Assembly (NCBI GenBank): GCA_029204225.1 | Contig: CM055105.1 | Location: 17,925,353 to 17,989,352, forward strand | Direction of reading: 5' to 3' | Length of the DNA: 64,000 nucleotides | Origin: Diphasiastrum complanatum | Lineage: Eukaryota; Streptophyta; Lycopodiopsida; Lycopodiales; Lycopodiaceae | Shown here: one piece after another, positions 1 to 11,734 of the stretch | Layout: every line of letters begins with the position of its first letter | How positions within the stretch are numbered: the first letter of the stretch is position 1 | Program-made: the position numbers and the translations under genes | Notes under the pieces: model-generated | The model's database searches: none | What the model was told of the DNA's origin: nothing | Seen by the model: the letters and a program-made list of their open reading frames with translations, nothing else

Positions 1-973
1 GTGTCAACAGAGAATCGAGAAATGTTTGATGCATTCGCGACTGTGCAGACAATTAATTAATCGCGTTCGCGAATTGTTCGTTTCTAGACAAAAGTCCTCA
101 ATAACTTAAGTCCAATTTAATGGTTAAAGAACACGAATAGTTTTAGAGCACGTTAGAAACTTATGTCAGTTACAATCAGGAACAAAGATCAAAGATTCAA
201 TTCTTCAGACAGGGATTGTCATCTCATATGTATACATACATCTTTATTCAATGAACGTGCTAGACTGCACCAAAGATAGTCGTTATTCGAGTGCCGAAAA
301 GAAAGTATTCGCAACAGACGAATAAGATGGTTTTAAGACAGTTCTTTAGAGCATGTCTTATGGATACACAACAAATGACTATAATGCGCTAGAGAGTCTG
401 TCTGATCAGAGAGTAATTCATGTAATGCGTTAGAGATTGCTAGTAGACTCAAGATCACTCGCACTCAACAATGCAGAGAACAGAGATAAGGGAGAATAAC
501 TCTCAACACTCTATTCACTTCTTCAACCTCTTACATATGCATAAACTCTTCTCTCTTGATGCTCGAGATTGAAGTGTGAGATCAATATATGTTCTACGGG
601 ACGAACAAACACACCTCTAAAACAACAAGTGCGTTGCTCCCGCGAAAGGGTCTAGTTAACAATTAGACTAAGTATATGTTCAATTATACCATAAGAGATA
701 TATTTAACTAAGAGTTAAGATTACTCTAGTTTAACATGTCTTTTCATATCTAGTCGTTTTGTGTGGACAACCTAGTAAAGGTTATCCAAGGCAATGTCAT
801 TCCTTTTGAAGGTCTTGCCCTTAATTACAAGGCAAGTCCTTAGGAGATATATTCTCGAAAAATGATTTAGGCCCCTTCATGATCTATAGTTATCTAGCTC
901 ATGTCTTCATTTTCGAGTATATCATGTCATATTTATGTTGATATTCAATATTTAACAATTTTGTGACATCACA
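1..973 (-). repeat. GypA 3' LTR (partial)
   Basis: Aligns with 51,411-52,383 at the other end of GypA, with scattered substitutions by eye. It ends with CATCACA, i.e. TGTGATG at the start of the LTR on the element strand, and is directly flanked by a polypurine tract. The left part of the LTR is outside the window, so the target duplication cannot be checked. Confidence 0.9.
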
Positions 974-3900
974 TATCCCCTTCCTCAAATGTGAAACGTC
1001 CTCGTGAACATATCATCTTTATTTCGAGGATTATTCGCGAAACATTCTTGTTCTTCAGATTTTCGTTAAGACAAAAAGATATTTCTTCGTATGATTCTTC
1101 CTTTAGATATTTCTTCGTCTTAGAGAATATGTGTCTTGCTGTTTCTTTAATTGAATAGGTTGTTTTGAGTTGATCTTTGAATGGTTGATAAGAACTGGAA
1201 TCAAACTTCAAAACATCTTTAAACTTCAAAGATCTGGATTCAGCATCACATATAGAAACATCACCACGACAAAGGCACAAATGAATATTCAGGAACGATT
1301 CAATTTTTTCTATAATTTTTGAGCAAACTCCAAGTTTTGTTGAGCCTCATTTAACAGCAAGTCTTCTTTTGATTTCGTGTATCGGCCAACTGGTAAGTTG
1401 CTGAATTCTTGTAGCTTAACCGAGAGCAATGTTCCATCAAACAGCTCCTGAGTTAACTTTGTATCTTCGCCTGAATCACTACGGAGGGTGATCTCTTTAC
1501 AGTAACGAGCTGAAAATCTAATAAAAGAGCTTTTAACATAAAGATTTTGAACGAAAAAATGTCTTTGCCGTGAAAGTTCCGAACTGCCAAAAAGAATATG
1601 TACAAAACTGCTTGTAACGGAATGACTTCCTTCTGTCTTGCAGATTATGTCAAATCTCCGCAAAATATTATGCAAGGTTCCGCTCCCAATCCACATAAAG
1701 ACCGAAGAGTTCAAGATAGGCCATATTTACATTTATCAACAGTGTCGTCGAACACGCCTAGATCTGCAGTTGTGGTTTGTACAGTTGAAACCGTCTTTTG
1801 CTTCCAAAAATGTCATTTATTGTCTTCGTTCCTCAAAAATTGGAATTCTTTGATTCGCATATATTTAAGAGCATACATAGCCAAAGAGCCTATGTAGAAC
1901 TCTGCTAATCCGAAAGGTACGACCTGAAAATTCCCCTGGATTATGCCCCATTAGAGACATCCTTTCAGCTCGATAAAGAGTTGGGCCCATAACCAAAGAA
2001 ATTGTCCTTGTCCCAAGGTCGCTTCCACTCGTCGAAGGCGATGCCTACTGCACCTAGTAGCATCATGTAATCCACACGCCATTGCAATTCAATATTAAAT
2101 GCATGTGGACACCATTTCCATAAGCGTTCAACAAATGCACGGAATCTGTCAGCACATACCTTCAACTGATTACGATGTGTTCGCTTTGGCTGTGTAGATG
2201 CAGTTGTCAAATTCTGAGTTTGCAACTCAACAGCCAGCTTATGATCTTCCAATTGTTGCTTGATATCTGACAGCTCCTGTGCAAGCTTGTCAATCTTCAT
2301 GACTACCTCCAAATATTCAGGATGGTCTGAGGCTCCGAAGCAGGCAGACACAGTTTGAAGTTGCTATGTGAGGTCATCAATGAGCAGGGCCTGAAGGTAT
2401 TCTTCATGTGAATCGGGCCCGCTGCAAGATGGGGTGGCTTCACTCGAGAGCTCCTTCAGCTCAGCCAACTCTTCCTCGACAAGTGCCTTTGCATCCTTGA
2501 GCGGTTGCAAGAACTCGATTCAAAAAATTTCGAGCATCTGGCCTTGGAGCTAGTTCAGCTTCGTGAGGTCGACTGTGATTGACCCTGCATTGGTGCTAAG
2601 AGAAAGAGCAGCTTCTATCTTTATTTGCGTCATTCGCTCCTCTTGTAAATATTTTTGGAGAGCGACATTGTGTTGATTTGCAGCCAAAAGTTGCTACTTC
2701 ACAGAATTATTTTGAGTCTAAAAAGTATCAGACTTGGCCTCAATCGTCTTATTTGTCTACTTCAAAGAATCAGCTTCTTTTATTAGAGTCTGAAGCTGTG
2801 TTTCGAGAGAACGATTTCATTCAGTCAGTTTCGAGTTGTCTGATTTGAGCGAATCGATCTTCTCATAGGACTCCTTTAGATAGTCTTGGCATATTTTCTT
2901 TGAGTTGACAAACTCCATGGTGATCTTCTGGTAGTACTTCTCCAACTCATAAATTTCAGCCGCTAAGTTCTTCGCTCTTTTGGTCATGGTGCAAAACCAC
3001 TGGGGCTGGTTGTCTGGTTCATCTTCATCTTTCACAGGTGCCCCAATGTCGCCTTCAGCAGCTGCTCGAGCCTTTTCTGACGTATTAGATTGAGTTGCAT
3101 CATCATCTAAGGTAGATGCACTCTGCTGCTTCTGGGATGTGGAGACGGATGTTGGCTTTGAAGAATCAGCAGCAGCAACAACATCTGTATCCATATCACT
3201 AGTATCAACTGCAACTTGTTGTGAAGGTGCAATATCTATCTCCATAGCAGCGGCAGCTACAACTTCGACTGTTGGTGCAGCACTGATGTAACCGGAATAG
3301 GCACGGTCAGGAGGCTGGAAAGATCAATTGGCTTTGGAGCCAACATCCTTCCCGTCAGCATGGTTTTCTCTTGTTTAGTCAAAATTTCAAAATGAGCGCA
3401 CAATCGAGAAACATGTGCTCCAACTCCAGAAAACTTTTGGTGTTTGATCCACCGCAAAAAATGCCTTGTATGTAATAACACCGAAGCAAACTGGATTACC
3501 CGCTAATGCGTCCAATATATAACCAAAATTTTGGACTGAAATTGTCACATCCGCATCCGTCAAAAATATTGCTTGATTGGCATATTTACAGAATAGTTTG
3601 AATGTCGTATCTCTGATCATTGAGATTTTGTACCCCTTCGTAGGTACGAAACCATTGCTCAAAAAATGTGCTGCTTCATCCACTGAGTCTTTGTTCGTCG
3701 AAACAATCTTCCCATCCAATAGTAATCCGAGGGCTGTGCAGAACGGGCCTTTAGTAATAGTGAAATTTGTTTCTTGCACATGTACTTTGAAGTCTACCTC
3801 AGAGATGGAGTGGATGGAGTTCACAAATTATGTACTAACTTCAGATAAGATGATGGAAGGATCCACTTTCAGATCACCCAACCTGCATCAATCCAAATAG

Positions 3901-3975
3901 GACTGGATGGATGCAAGGAGGATTCCTGCGCGTGCTTTCCAGAAAATAGTAAAACTTGAGCTCGATCCAAAAGCC
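969..3975 (-). pseudogene. GypA extra ORF (aORF) downstream of pol, degraded
   Basis: About 3 kb of minus-strand coding remnants lie between RNase H and the polypurine tract, in several frames. A likely start is the ATG at 3,975 (MAFGSSSSF). In order I see: an N-terminal domain (about 3,840-3,390, e.g. VHVQETNFTITKGPFCTALG); an acidic Ser/Thr/Ala-rich linker followed by a coiled coil (3,245-2,817); a second coiled coil with a Trp-rich segment (2,351-1,965, WRVDYMMLLGAVGIAFDEWK); and a C-terminal part (1,960-969) reaching the LTR. The segment near 1,950-1,820 (YIGSLAMYALKYMRIKEF) is clearly related to 61,900-62,100 in GypE. No enzyme motif is recognisable. Position between pol and 3' LTR matches the env-like or additional ORFs known in plant gypsy elements, but I see no membrane segment or signal peptide. 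Function is unknown. Confidence 0.7.
974..991 (-). other. GypA polypurine tract
   Basis: On the minus strand a purine run containing GAGGAAGGGGATA abuts the LTR start TGTGATG. This is the usual plus-strand priming site of an LTR retrotransposon. The last codons of the extra ORF overlap it. Confidence 0.75.
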
Positions 3976-4037
3976 ATTACGTCGAATGATTGACGATAGC
4001 TCCATAGATCGCAATAGGGCATACAAGATCGCTTTGA

Positions 4038-4746
4038 TCATAGAGAGAGATCATCATTAGTTGGTTCTTCAATTTTTCCAGTGCTGAGTCGCGAAAGATA
4101 ATCAGCATTTGTATGATACTTTCCTTGACAAAGTTCTATTTGATAAGTGAATTCCTGCAGAAGTAGAATCCATCGAGCAATTTGTCCAGATAGACCTAGT
4201 TTATTTACAAGATACTTAAGAGCATAGTGATCAACGTGAAAAATAAATGCATATCCTAGCAAATAATGTCAAAAAATTTTAATAGTGAAAATCATGCCAA
4301 GTGCTTCTCTTTTTGTATCCGAATAATCCTTCTTTGAGGCACTGAGCTGTCGACTCGCATAGTAAATGGGATGGTCCTTCTTCTGGTCATCCTTCTGGCT
4401 CAGACATACACCAATAGCAAATGTAGAAACATCAACATAACTATGAAATAAAATAGCCTAGTTGGGTGGTCTCAAAATAAGAGCATTGATCAACCTTTGC
4501 TTAAGTTCTTCGAATGCTTTCTGTTGTTCATTCATCCACAAGTATTCCACTTGTTTCTTCAGTAGATGTGTAAGAGAGACAACAATAGAAGCATGATTTT
4601 GAATAAATCTCCAATAATAGCCAACATTTCCTAAGAAAGCTCTTAGTTCATGTAGATTAGTTGGTATCTGGAGATTCTTTATAATCTCGACTTTATCTTT
4701 GTCGACTTCTATTCCTCTGTTAGATATCTTGTGTCCGAGTAATATT
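4038..4746 (-). pseudogene. GypA pol: end of RT and RNase H
   Basis: The RT thumb/connection segment (ILLGHKISNRGIEVDKDKVE, LRAFLGNVGYYWRFI) starts exactly at the CopN insertion point. RNase H follows with recognisable acidic positions (SYVDVST, TKREAL, FHVDH, NADYLSR). Internal stops and a frame change near 4,260-4,460 break it. The expected integrase (zinc finger plus DDE core) is missing: after the RNase H linker the sequence passes within about 60 bp into the extra ORF. The missing piece would normally be over 1 kb. Confidence 0.85.
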
Positions 4747-5579
4747 TGTGAAAAATGCAAAAATAAGCTTGGTAGAGGCCAAAAATCTTGTATATAGATA
4801 AAACACACATGTGTGGAGCCTGTTCTCACATGTGAAAATAGTGTACTTGTCATGTACCATAATCATATAGGTTGTACATATGATTTAATTCAAGTTCTAG
4901 TGGCTAAAAAGGCCAAAAACTAGTTTTCTAGATATATGACACATGGCATCAATCTATTGATTGCATGAGCCAAATATTTTGGTTAGGTGTCATATCCCAT
5001 GTGTAGAGGAGAGCTCACACGTGTGGAATAAGCTGAAGTAGGCGAATTTTGAATTCTAGAAGATTTCCAAGTAGATCTCCATATAGAAGGAAAATGGACC
5101 AAAAGTGCTCAAAATAGAAGGTTTTGTCCAAGTGTCAGTTTTGCATGATGAATCATCATATGAAAAAGCACCTTCACACATGTGGAATCAGAGGGATGAT
5201 CAGTACCACAAGCTCTCACTTATTGTATATATAGAGCCACATTTGGCCATAATCATTGTGAGACACCAATCTTGGTTTTGGAAGCAATTTTGAGTGATTC
5301 TCTCCATTTGTGTACATTTGTTTTGATTGTTTTGAGGTTCTATCAATGTGTACTTGATTTTTAGGTTGGAGTCTGTACTCAGATAGTGTTTCACACGTGT
5401 GAAACCAGAAAGTACACTTACCTTCAATTAATGATTGTTCTTGTTAGGATTTTGTGTCTAGAATTGATCTAGATTGATCTTAATTTGAAGTAGATTGATA
5501 GATCAAGTAATCTGACAACCAATCTCTCTTGAGGATCAGATTAGGATCCACTCTTGGTCCTTTTTGTACTTTTTTCACA
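4747..5579 (+). repeat. CopN 5' LTR
   Basis: Begins TGTGAAAAATGC and ends TTTTTTCACA. It carries several palindromes of the CACACGTGTG/CACATGTG type (near 4,805, 4,827, 5,016, 5,175 and 5,392). A possible TATA-like stretch (TTGTATATATAGAG) lies at about 5,222. Confidence 0.9.
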
Positions 5580-5592
5580 TGGTATCAAAGCC
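5580..5592 (+). other. CopN primer-binding site
   Basis: TGGTATCAAAGCC follows the 5' LTR directly. It is one base off the common plant copia site TGGTATCAGAGC, complementary to initiator tRNA-Met. Confidence 0.85.
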
Positions 5593-7160
5593 TAGTACAA
5601 GAGGTTTTGTTGAAATTGATAGGGTTAATCCAAATCAAAGCCAAAATTAGCAGTTTTTTGGAAACTAGTCAAATTTTGTGTAGTGAGTTGGATTTGATAG
5701 CTATCCTCAAATTTTTTGGTCCAAATCTTGTTGTGGGATGTAGGAACACTTTTCACACATGTGAGGCCATACAGCTCCGGTTTTGGCTGAGAAAAATAAA
5801 TTTTTTTCACAATTTGACTCACACCCAATTTGAGAGATTTTTAGTGCAAAATCAAGCATTTTCTATAGAGAATCTAATCCCTTGATTAGTTCTTGGATTA
5901 GATCAGCGAAAAAATTAAAATTGAAGCTTGAATTAGGAGCATTAAATAATTTTCTCTGATTTTTTGGGTGTATGTTGAAGTTAAGAGAGATTTTGCTAAA
6001 AATCATAGATTAAGGAGTGATATGCAAGGTGAGAGGTTGAAATCCATTGTACCATCACTCTAGATTTGTTCAAGAGTGATAGGGTCAAGTTTAGAAGCAT
6101 CAATTTGCTAGAAAACATCCTTGGATCTGTCCTCCACATGAAACCTTGGAGAGTTTCTAGTGCATATAGAGCATCTATGCAAATCATTTGTAGAATTTGA
6201 CATAGATTGGCTTAAATTGAGAGTTCTAGAAAAGAGATTGAGATCCAAGTCACATTGTTATATCTTGATCAATTTGTTTGAGTGATTGTAAGGTTTGAAA
6301 AGAGTCATTAAGGTGTCTATGGCAAATGTATAGAGAGAGAGATCCAATTTTAGAAGAGTTCCTTCCTTTGTAGAGGGCAAGATCTAGAAGCTCATTATGT
6401 GTTGTTATTGGTGGAGAGTTTGTCTTTTCCTAGGTGATTAAATCTTTCTAAGTGGCATTAGCTCTTTGAAGCACAATATCTTAGTGAGAAAAATCACAAC
6501 ATTTGATTTTGAATTTCATTCCAAGTCTTAAAAGGTAGAGTAATTGGTGGAATCCAATAGGAGTGATTGAATTCAATTTGTTGAGCGAAAATTGACATAG
6601 TATGTATGAAACTCAAATTAGTTCTATTCAACTTTCTTTGTGAGAGTGTGAGGGTCAATTTGTGATCCCATTGAATGTCTAGAATGAGGAGGAGTCCATA
6701 TTTGAGTATTCATGCATGGTTGAGATCTTTGTGAATCTCTAGTTGTCTAAATTTTTAAGTTTTGTGAAAAATTGGTGGTATAGTTTGGTGTCAAATCAAA
6801 TCAAATTCATTCTAAATCTCAAGTGTGAGATTATTTGGGTCAAGAGTTTTTGATTTTCATGTATTTGAGACAAAACCCATCTTTTGTTCAAGAATCTCAA
6901 GTGTTGAGAGAACTAGTCACGTGAAAAGGAAAATCTAGGTGTCAAATCTTTTTCATATCCATTTCAACTTTCAAAAGAAAGAGTCATTGGTATTTGATGA
7001 GTTCAATAGGAGATTGGATCTGATTTCTTTTGTGATTTGATTCAAAGATTGTGTGCTTTTGTCTTAGTGATCAAAGCAAAGTTTCCAAGTGACTAGTCAT
7101 TAGTGTGAAGATTGATTCTTAGGTTTGTGAGCTAGATCTTTTGTAGATCATTCTAGATTA
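5593..7160 (+). other. CopN internal region without recognisable coding
   Basis: About 1.6 kb of AT-rich sequence between primer site and the first gag remnant. I found no conserved protein motif in any frame. It may be decayed gag, since short stretches such as TTTGAAG/GTTGAGATC recur, but this is not supportable. One palindromic TTTCACACATGTGA lies at about 5,751. Confidence 0.5.
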
Positions 7161-7487
7161 TTGAAGATGTTCAAATCTAGTCTCTTGAAAGTCACAAATT
7201 ACATTTGTAAAATCATATCACAGGTTTTTATTCACATGGCATCAATAGGTGGCATCCTATTGAAGGAAAGAAAGGATCTTGAGTGCAACCTTTGTGGCAA
7301 GGGAGGATATTTTTTCTCAAGATGCTACAAAAAGAAGACCAGTCCATCCAAGGAGAACCAAAGCAAGGGGGTCGAGGTGAAGGATGGAGCTTCAAGTTCA
7401 AAATGCAAATACAAGAAGGACAAGTCCAAGGAAATGTGTTTCCTTTGTGGAAAGGTGAATGAGGCTTGGAGTCTCACAAGGACTTGA
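7161..7487 (+). pseudogene. CopN gag remnant with two decayed zinc knuckles
   Basis: A 108-residue frame contains CNLCGKGGYFFSRC, a CCHC knuckle in which the His is replaced by Tyr, and about 45 residues later the start of a second knuckle (MCFLCGK) that runs into unrelated sequence. Both resemble the knuckle of CopI (CFFCGKKGHFASEC), as does the Lys/Ser-rich spacer (SKGVEVKDGASSSK against GKEAEMKNGGSTSK). This looks like a partial internal duplication of one gag region. The start Met is arbitrary; the upstream capsid part is not recognisable. Confidence 0.6.
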
Positions 7488-7544
7488 AAGATTTGTCTTC
7501 AATAGTCCTTCACAACACATGTTGAATCTTTTGAAATTTTTCAT

Positions 7545-8246
7545 TTGGAAGTGCATTGTTTGGTTCAAGATGCAAAGATAGATGTCACTTTCATGAAAGT
7601 AACTTGGATTTATTTTATGTCCTTGGAAAGTATTTTGCTTGGAACTTTAGATAAGTTCAAACTTATTGTTATTATCCAAGAGAAATCAATCAAGAATAAG
7701 GAGCAATCACAAAATGAAAATAGTTTCATTTATGCTCTCATGTCAACTTATGAAGAACCATTTTGCTTTGAAGAGATTTTTGTATCTCAAAGGTGGATTA
7801 AGGCAATACTAGTTGAGTGTGATGCCTTAAAAGATAGCAAAATATGTTTTCCCTGTAAGCTTACATTAGTTATGAAGTCAAGGAAATGGAAATATCTTCA
7901 TAATGTAGGATCTTTTGGTTTCAATAAGATCATGAATGATGTGTTCATTCATAAAGATGAAAATTGTATCCATAAGCAAGTAGGTAGCCTTATTGAGATG
8001 GAGATACCTTTTGATTTCAATATTGGAAAAATCATGCCAAGTTGTGGTGATTTTTGGACTTCTGTTTCTAGCATAAGTAATCTTGATAATCATAGGAAGT
8101 GCATATTGAATGGTCATACTTGTTGTGATCATTATGAGACATGGAGATCTCGGATTTCCATCAAGAAGGAGCATCATGAAGAGGATCTTAAGGAGTCATC
8201 TCAAGGTCCAAGTGTGCCAAGGATTGAGGAGGAGACACCTTTTTAA
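7545..8246 (+). pseudogene. CopN pol remnant (start of copia RT)
   Basis: A 233-residue frame whose middle (EEPFCFEEIFVSQRWIKAI, VECDALKD) matches the N-terminal RT approach of CopI (EEPSSFEEACKSKVWRDAM, VEYDALEE). Downstream similarity fades; no YVDD box, protease or integrase is present. The open frame is probably chance survival rather than a working protein. It shows that CopN derives from a CopI-like ancestor that lost most of pol. Confidence 0.55.
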
Positions 8247-8590
8247 GTTGTGATTCCAAAAAGAAACTCAAGAAACATGGTTGAACCCATGTGGCTCACA
8301 TTTCAAGGGAAAGAGGAGCATATCTCATGTGAAGGAGCAAGCCTTAAGGTCAACAATCTACATGAAAATTGGAAGGAATCAATTTTGGAGGTGCTAGGAT
8401 GGTGCAAAGCTCTCAAGCTCATCAAAGATGTCAACATCAAAGAAGCACTATCATGGATATGGTGATTTCAGATCAACATCAAGCTCATTGGCTGATCTTC
8501 ACACCTTTTGAACCAGCAAAGACCAATTCAGCCTATGGAGTCAAGTTCAAGATCATCATGTTTTCCATCAAGCTAGATTTACCAAGCTAT

Positions 8591-8605
8591 ATTTTTTAGG
8601 AGGAG
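8591..8605 (+). other. CopN polypurine tract
   Basis: ATTTTTTAGGAGGAG directly before the 3' LTR start TGTGAAAA. CopI has the related GAGGAGGAG at the same place. Confidence 0.8.
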
Positions 8606-9427
8606 TGTGAAAAATGCAAAAATAAGCTTGGTAGAGGCCAAAAATCTTGTATATAGATAAACACACATGTGTGGAGCCTGTTTCCACATGTAAAAATAGT
8701 GTACTTATCATGTACCATAATCATATAGGTTGTACATATGATTTAATTCAAGTTCTAGTGGCTAAAAAGGCCAAAAACTAGTTTTCTAGATATATGACAC
8801 ATGGCATCAATCTATTGATTGCATGAGCCAAATATTTTGGTTAGGTGTCATATCCCATGTGTAGAGGAGAGCTCACACGTGTGGAATAAGCTGAAGTAGG
8901 CAAATTTTGAATTCTAGAAGATTTCCAAGTAGATCTCCATATAGAAGGAAAATGGACCAAAAGCGCTCAAAATAGAAGGTTTTGTCCAAGTGTCAGTTTT
9001 GCATGATGAATCATCATATGAAAAAGCACCTTCACACATGTGGAATCAGAGGGATGATCAGTACCACAAGCTCTCACTTATTGTATATATAGAGCCACAT
9101 TTGGCCATAATCATTGTGAGACACCAATCTTGGTTTTGGAAACAATTTCGAGTGATTCTCTCCATTTGTCTACATTTGTTTTGATTGTTTTGAGGTTCTA
9201 TCAATGTGTACTTGATTTTCAGGTTGGAGTCCATACTCAGATAGCGTTTGAAACCAGAAAGTACACTTACCTTCAATTAATGATTGTTCTTGTTAGGATT
9301 TTGTCTAGAATTGATCTAGATTGATCTTAATCTGAAGTAGATTGATAGATCAAGTAATCTGACAACCAATCCCTCTTGACGATCAGATTAGGATCCACTC
9401 TTGGTCCTTTTTGTATTTTTTTTCACA
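8606..9427 (+). repeat. CopN 3' LTR
   Basis: Direct copy of 4,747-5,579, ending TTTTTTCACA and followed by the target duplication ATATT. It has lost one CACACGTGTG palindrome through a short deletion near 9,247. Confidence 0.9.
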
Positions 9428-10016
9428 ATATTCCTTCTTTCATACCGAAAAAACATTTCTCTGGATGAAGGGATAAACAAGTATCTCGACACCGTTGCAA
9501 TGTTAATTTCAGCTTCTGTAAGTGTGTCTTGATATCACTATATACACAGAAATCATCAATAAATATTTCCAGAAAGGTTCTTAGGAAGGCAGCAAAAATT
9601 AACATCATGATTCGCTGAAAAGTAGCTGGTGCATTACAGAGACCAAAGGGCATTTTGTTGTAGGCAAAAGTGCCCCAATTCTTAGTGAATGTGGTCTTTG
9701 AACGATCCTCCTTTCGCACTTCAATCTGATTATATCCAAAAAATCTGTGACAAAAACTATAACGCTCTTGACCAGGAACCTGATCTAAGATGGAATCAGT
9801 GAAGGGCAGAGGATGATGGTCCTTCCTTGTGGCAGCATTGAGTTTGCGAAAATCCTGGCATATTCGTATTTTGCCAATGTTCTTCTTTGGGACGACAACA
9901 ATGGGTGAAACCCATTCAGTGCTTAAGACAGTATAGATAATACATGCCTTAAGGTGCTTGTTGAGTTCGTCCTTAACCATGAGGGTGTACTTGGGATTGA
10001 GACGATCCTGTCTCTG
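9428..10016 (-). pseudogene. GypA pol: first part of reverse transcriptase
   Basis: Gypsy-type RT fingers and palm: WVSPIVVVPKKNIGKIRICQ, HHPLPFTDSILDQVPG, NKMPFGLCNAPATFQR, and the catalytic box as FIDD (LEIFIDDFCVYSD). The frame stops at the CopN border and resumes at 4,746, matching an insertion with a 5-bp duplication. A TGA separates it from the upstream linker (10,017-10,553); CGA to TGA decay is a likely cause. It would have copied the element RNA into DNA; here it is broken. Confidence 0.92.
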
Positions 10017-10553
10017 TCATACATGTACAACATCTTCCTTAAGATCAATATGGTGCTCTCCAAATTCTGCAGGTATACCTTTCAAATCGTTGAGCGAATA
10101 GACGAAAACATCTTGATACTCCTTCAATAATTCAGTGAATTTCGCCAACTCCGATTCTCCAAGTGACTTTGAAACATGCACAAATCTGCCAGGTACAAGT
10201 TCAATTAGTTCAGTAGAATTTGGTAATATGATACCTTCTGTCATACTGGCCTTGGTATGGCCATGAATTTCACGCATGGTTGACTCAATAGATGTATTCT
10301 TGTTGGCAACCTGGTTTTTGTTACCAAATTTGTGTTCAGATTCATCACTCGAATCATCATACTCTTTCAAGTTCGTGTCTGCAACTTCAATTTCTTCATA
10401 CGAAACATTCGCTTCAATGTTGCAGGCATTGAAGAATTCTTCTTCGTCAGCATTCTCATAACATTCAAAGTACTGCACTTCGATGTCAGATGCATTGGAT
10501 AAAATATTTAAGGCATAAGAACATTCTTCTGAGGTAAAACTGGTGTCAGACAA
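10017..10553 (-). pseudogene. GypA pol: acidic linker between protease and RT
   Basis: A 178-residue frame, rich in Asp/Glu/Ser in its first half, ending in LLKEYQDVFVYSLNDLKGI, the segment that precedes RT in plant gypsy polyproteins. The Met at 10,553 is internal to the original polyprotein. Confidence 0.8.
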
Positions 10554-10639
10554 AGGAGTTTCACCTTCATATTTGTCACAACTCCAAGTGATTACTTGCT
10601 CTGCTGGCTTACCTTGATTATTGGTCTCACCAGTCTAGA

Positions 10640-10935
10640 ATCTCAACTCTCTGGATTTCCAATGAACACTTGCGTTTGATTGATAAAGCCAGGCCTGTCC
10701 AATTAGCACAGAATAAGATGACAAACCGGGTGTTTGATAACAATGAAATTCATTGTGAAAGGCTTGGCTTGAATGTAAACAGTGACATCCTTCAGTTCTC
10801 CAACAGGTTTCGTCGTGTCGAATCAGCTAACTTGATGTTTCGTTGTGTCGGTTGAATGTCAGTCAGCCCCAAAGCATGAGCTGTGTCTTTTGTTATCATG
10901 TTCACGTTGGAACCAGAGTCGATTGGCACTTTTTG
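10640..10935 (-). pseudogene. GypA aspartic protease
   Basis: On the minus strand the frame reads VPIDSGSNVNMITKDTAHAL, with the active-site triad D-S-G at 10,912-10,920. It is one base out of frame with the gag part; the shift falls at or near an A-run (ATCAAAAAGTGCC, about 10,930). The frame is otherwise open for roughly 90 residues. The shift may be a decay mutation or a frameshift site; one copy cannot tell. Confidence 0.75.
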
Positions 10936-11734
10936 ATCAGGCATCCCGCAATGGTAACATCAATTTCAGATGCACCGAGATCACCTAAATCAATAGACAA
11001 AACACCAGCATCTGGCAAAGAAATTTTTTTCTTCTTTTTAGGGGCAGAAAGACCTTTCAGTTGCTTTCTATAATAAGTGTTATCTGCCAAAAGCTGTTCA
11101 AAAGTGATGTTTGAATGAAGAGATCCAATATCAGTCACGATGTCATAGTCCTTCATCTTCGATTTCGAGATTGGCTTGTCAATAACAATACTAGACAATT
11201 TAGTTTTCGTGATTTCTTCGTCCCCTTCCTCGAAAGTGACCACATTCTCTGCAGCAGCTGACTGAAGTTCAGTGTCGATAATCTTCTTCGCTTCTGCTGA
11301 GATATTTTTTGAAAATAACTTTGCAGCATCGCAGTTATAGTCGGGGTCATCTTTAAGATCTTCTTTAGTCGTAGACTTGTTCAATGACTTGCTAGAAGAT
11401 TTTTTTTTCCAGGGTATTCTGCACTTCGTTGAAGATTTTTGTTCAGGTTTCGAGGAGCCTTTGCTTCTCGTTGTGACTTTGAAAATCTTTTCCACATCAC
11501 TTGGACAGGACTGGTCTTCTGTCTTCGCCAATTTTCCTTCAATAACGTCAATTTTCTACACAACAGCATCAGTCGAAGCTTTCGCTTTTGTGTCTGCAAC
11601 AGCTGGTGTTGCTACATACTGATATTTGGGTCGCGACTTCTGTGGCTGAGGGCAATCAGGATACTTGTGGCCAGGCTCTCTACAATCTGAGCATAACGGT
11701 ACATAACCAATCGGCTTTCGTGGTTGAGGGCGGT
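10902..11734 (-). pseudogene. GypA gag: C-terminal part with zinc knuckle
   Basis: A CCHC knuckle (CSDCREPGHKYPDC) lies at about 11,655-11,696, followed by a Ser/Lys-rich tail and a stretch leading into protease (GDLGASEIDVTIAGCLIKK). A TAG near 11,559 breaks the frame. The 5' part of gag is 38 kb away at 49,759-51,049 because GypB inserted at 11,734/49,759; when one copy of the duplicated 5 bp is discounted, the reading frame is the same on both sides. Confidence 0.85.

Larger units (their letters stand above)
4747..9427 (+). mobile_element. CopN: non-autonomous copia-derived element
   Basis: A 4,681-bp element with direct LTRs (4,747-5,579 and 8,606-9,427), primer site TGGTATCAAAGCC at 5,580, polypurine tract TTTTTTAGGAGGAG before the 3' LTR, and target duplication ATATT at 4,742-4,746 and 9,428-9,432. 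It sits in opposite orientation inside the RT of GypA. Its 3 kb interior has no complete gene, only decayed gag zinc-knuckle and RT-start remnants resembling CopI, so mobilisation would need a helper (inference). The two LTRs differ by scattered changes and a short deletion in the right copy near 9,247, so it is older than CopI. Confidence 0.92.
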
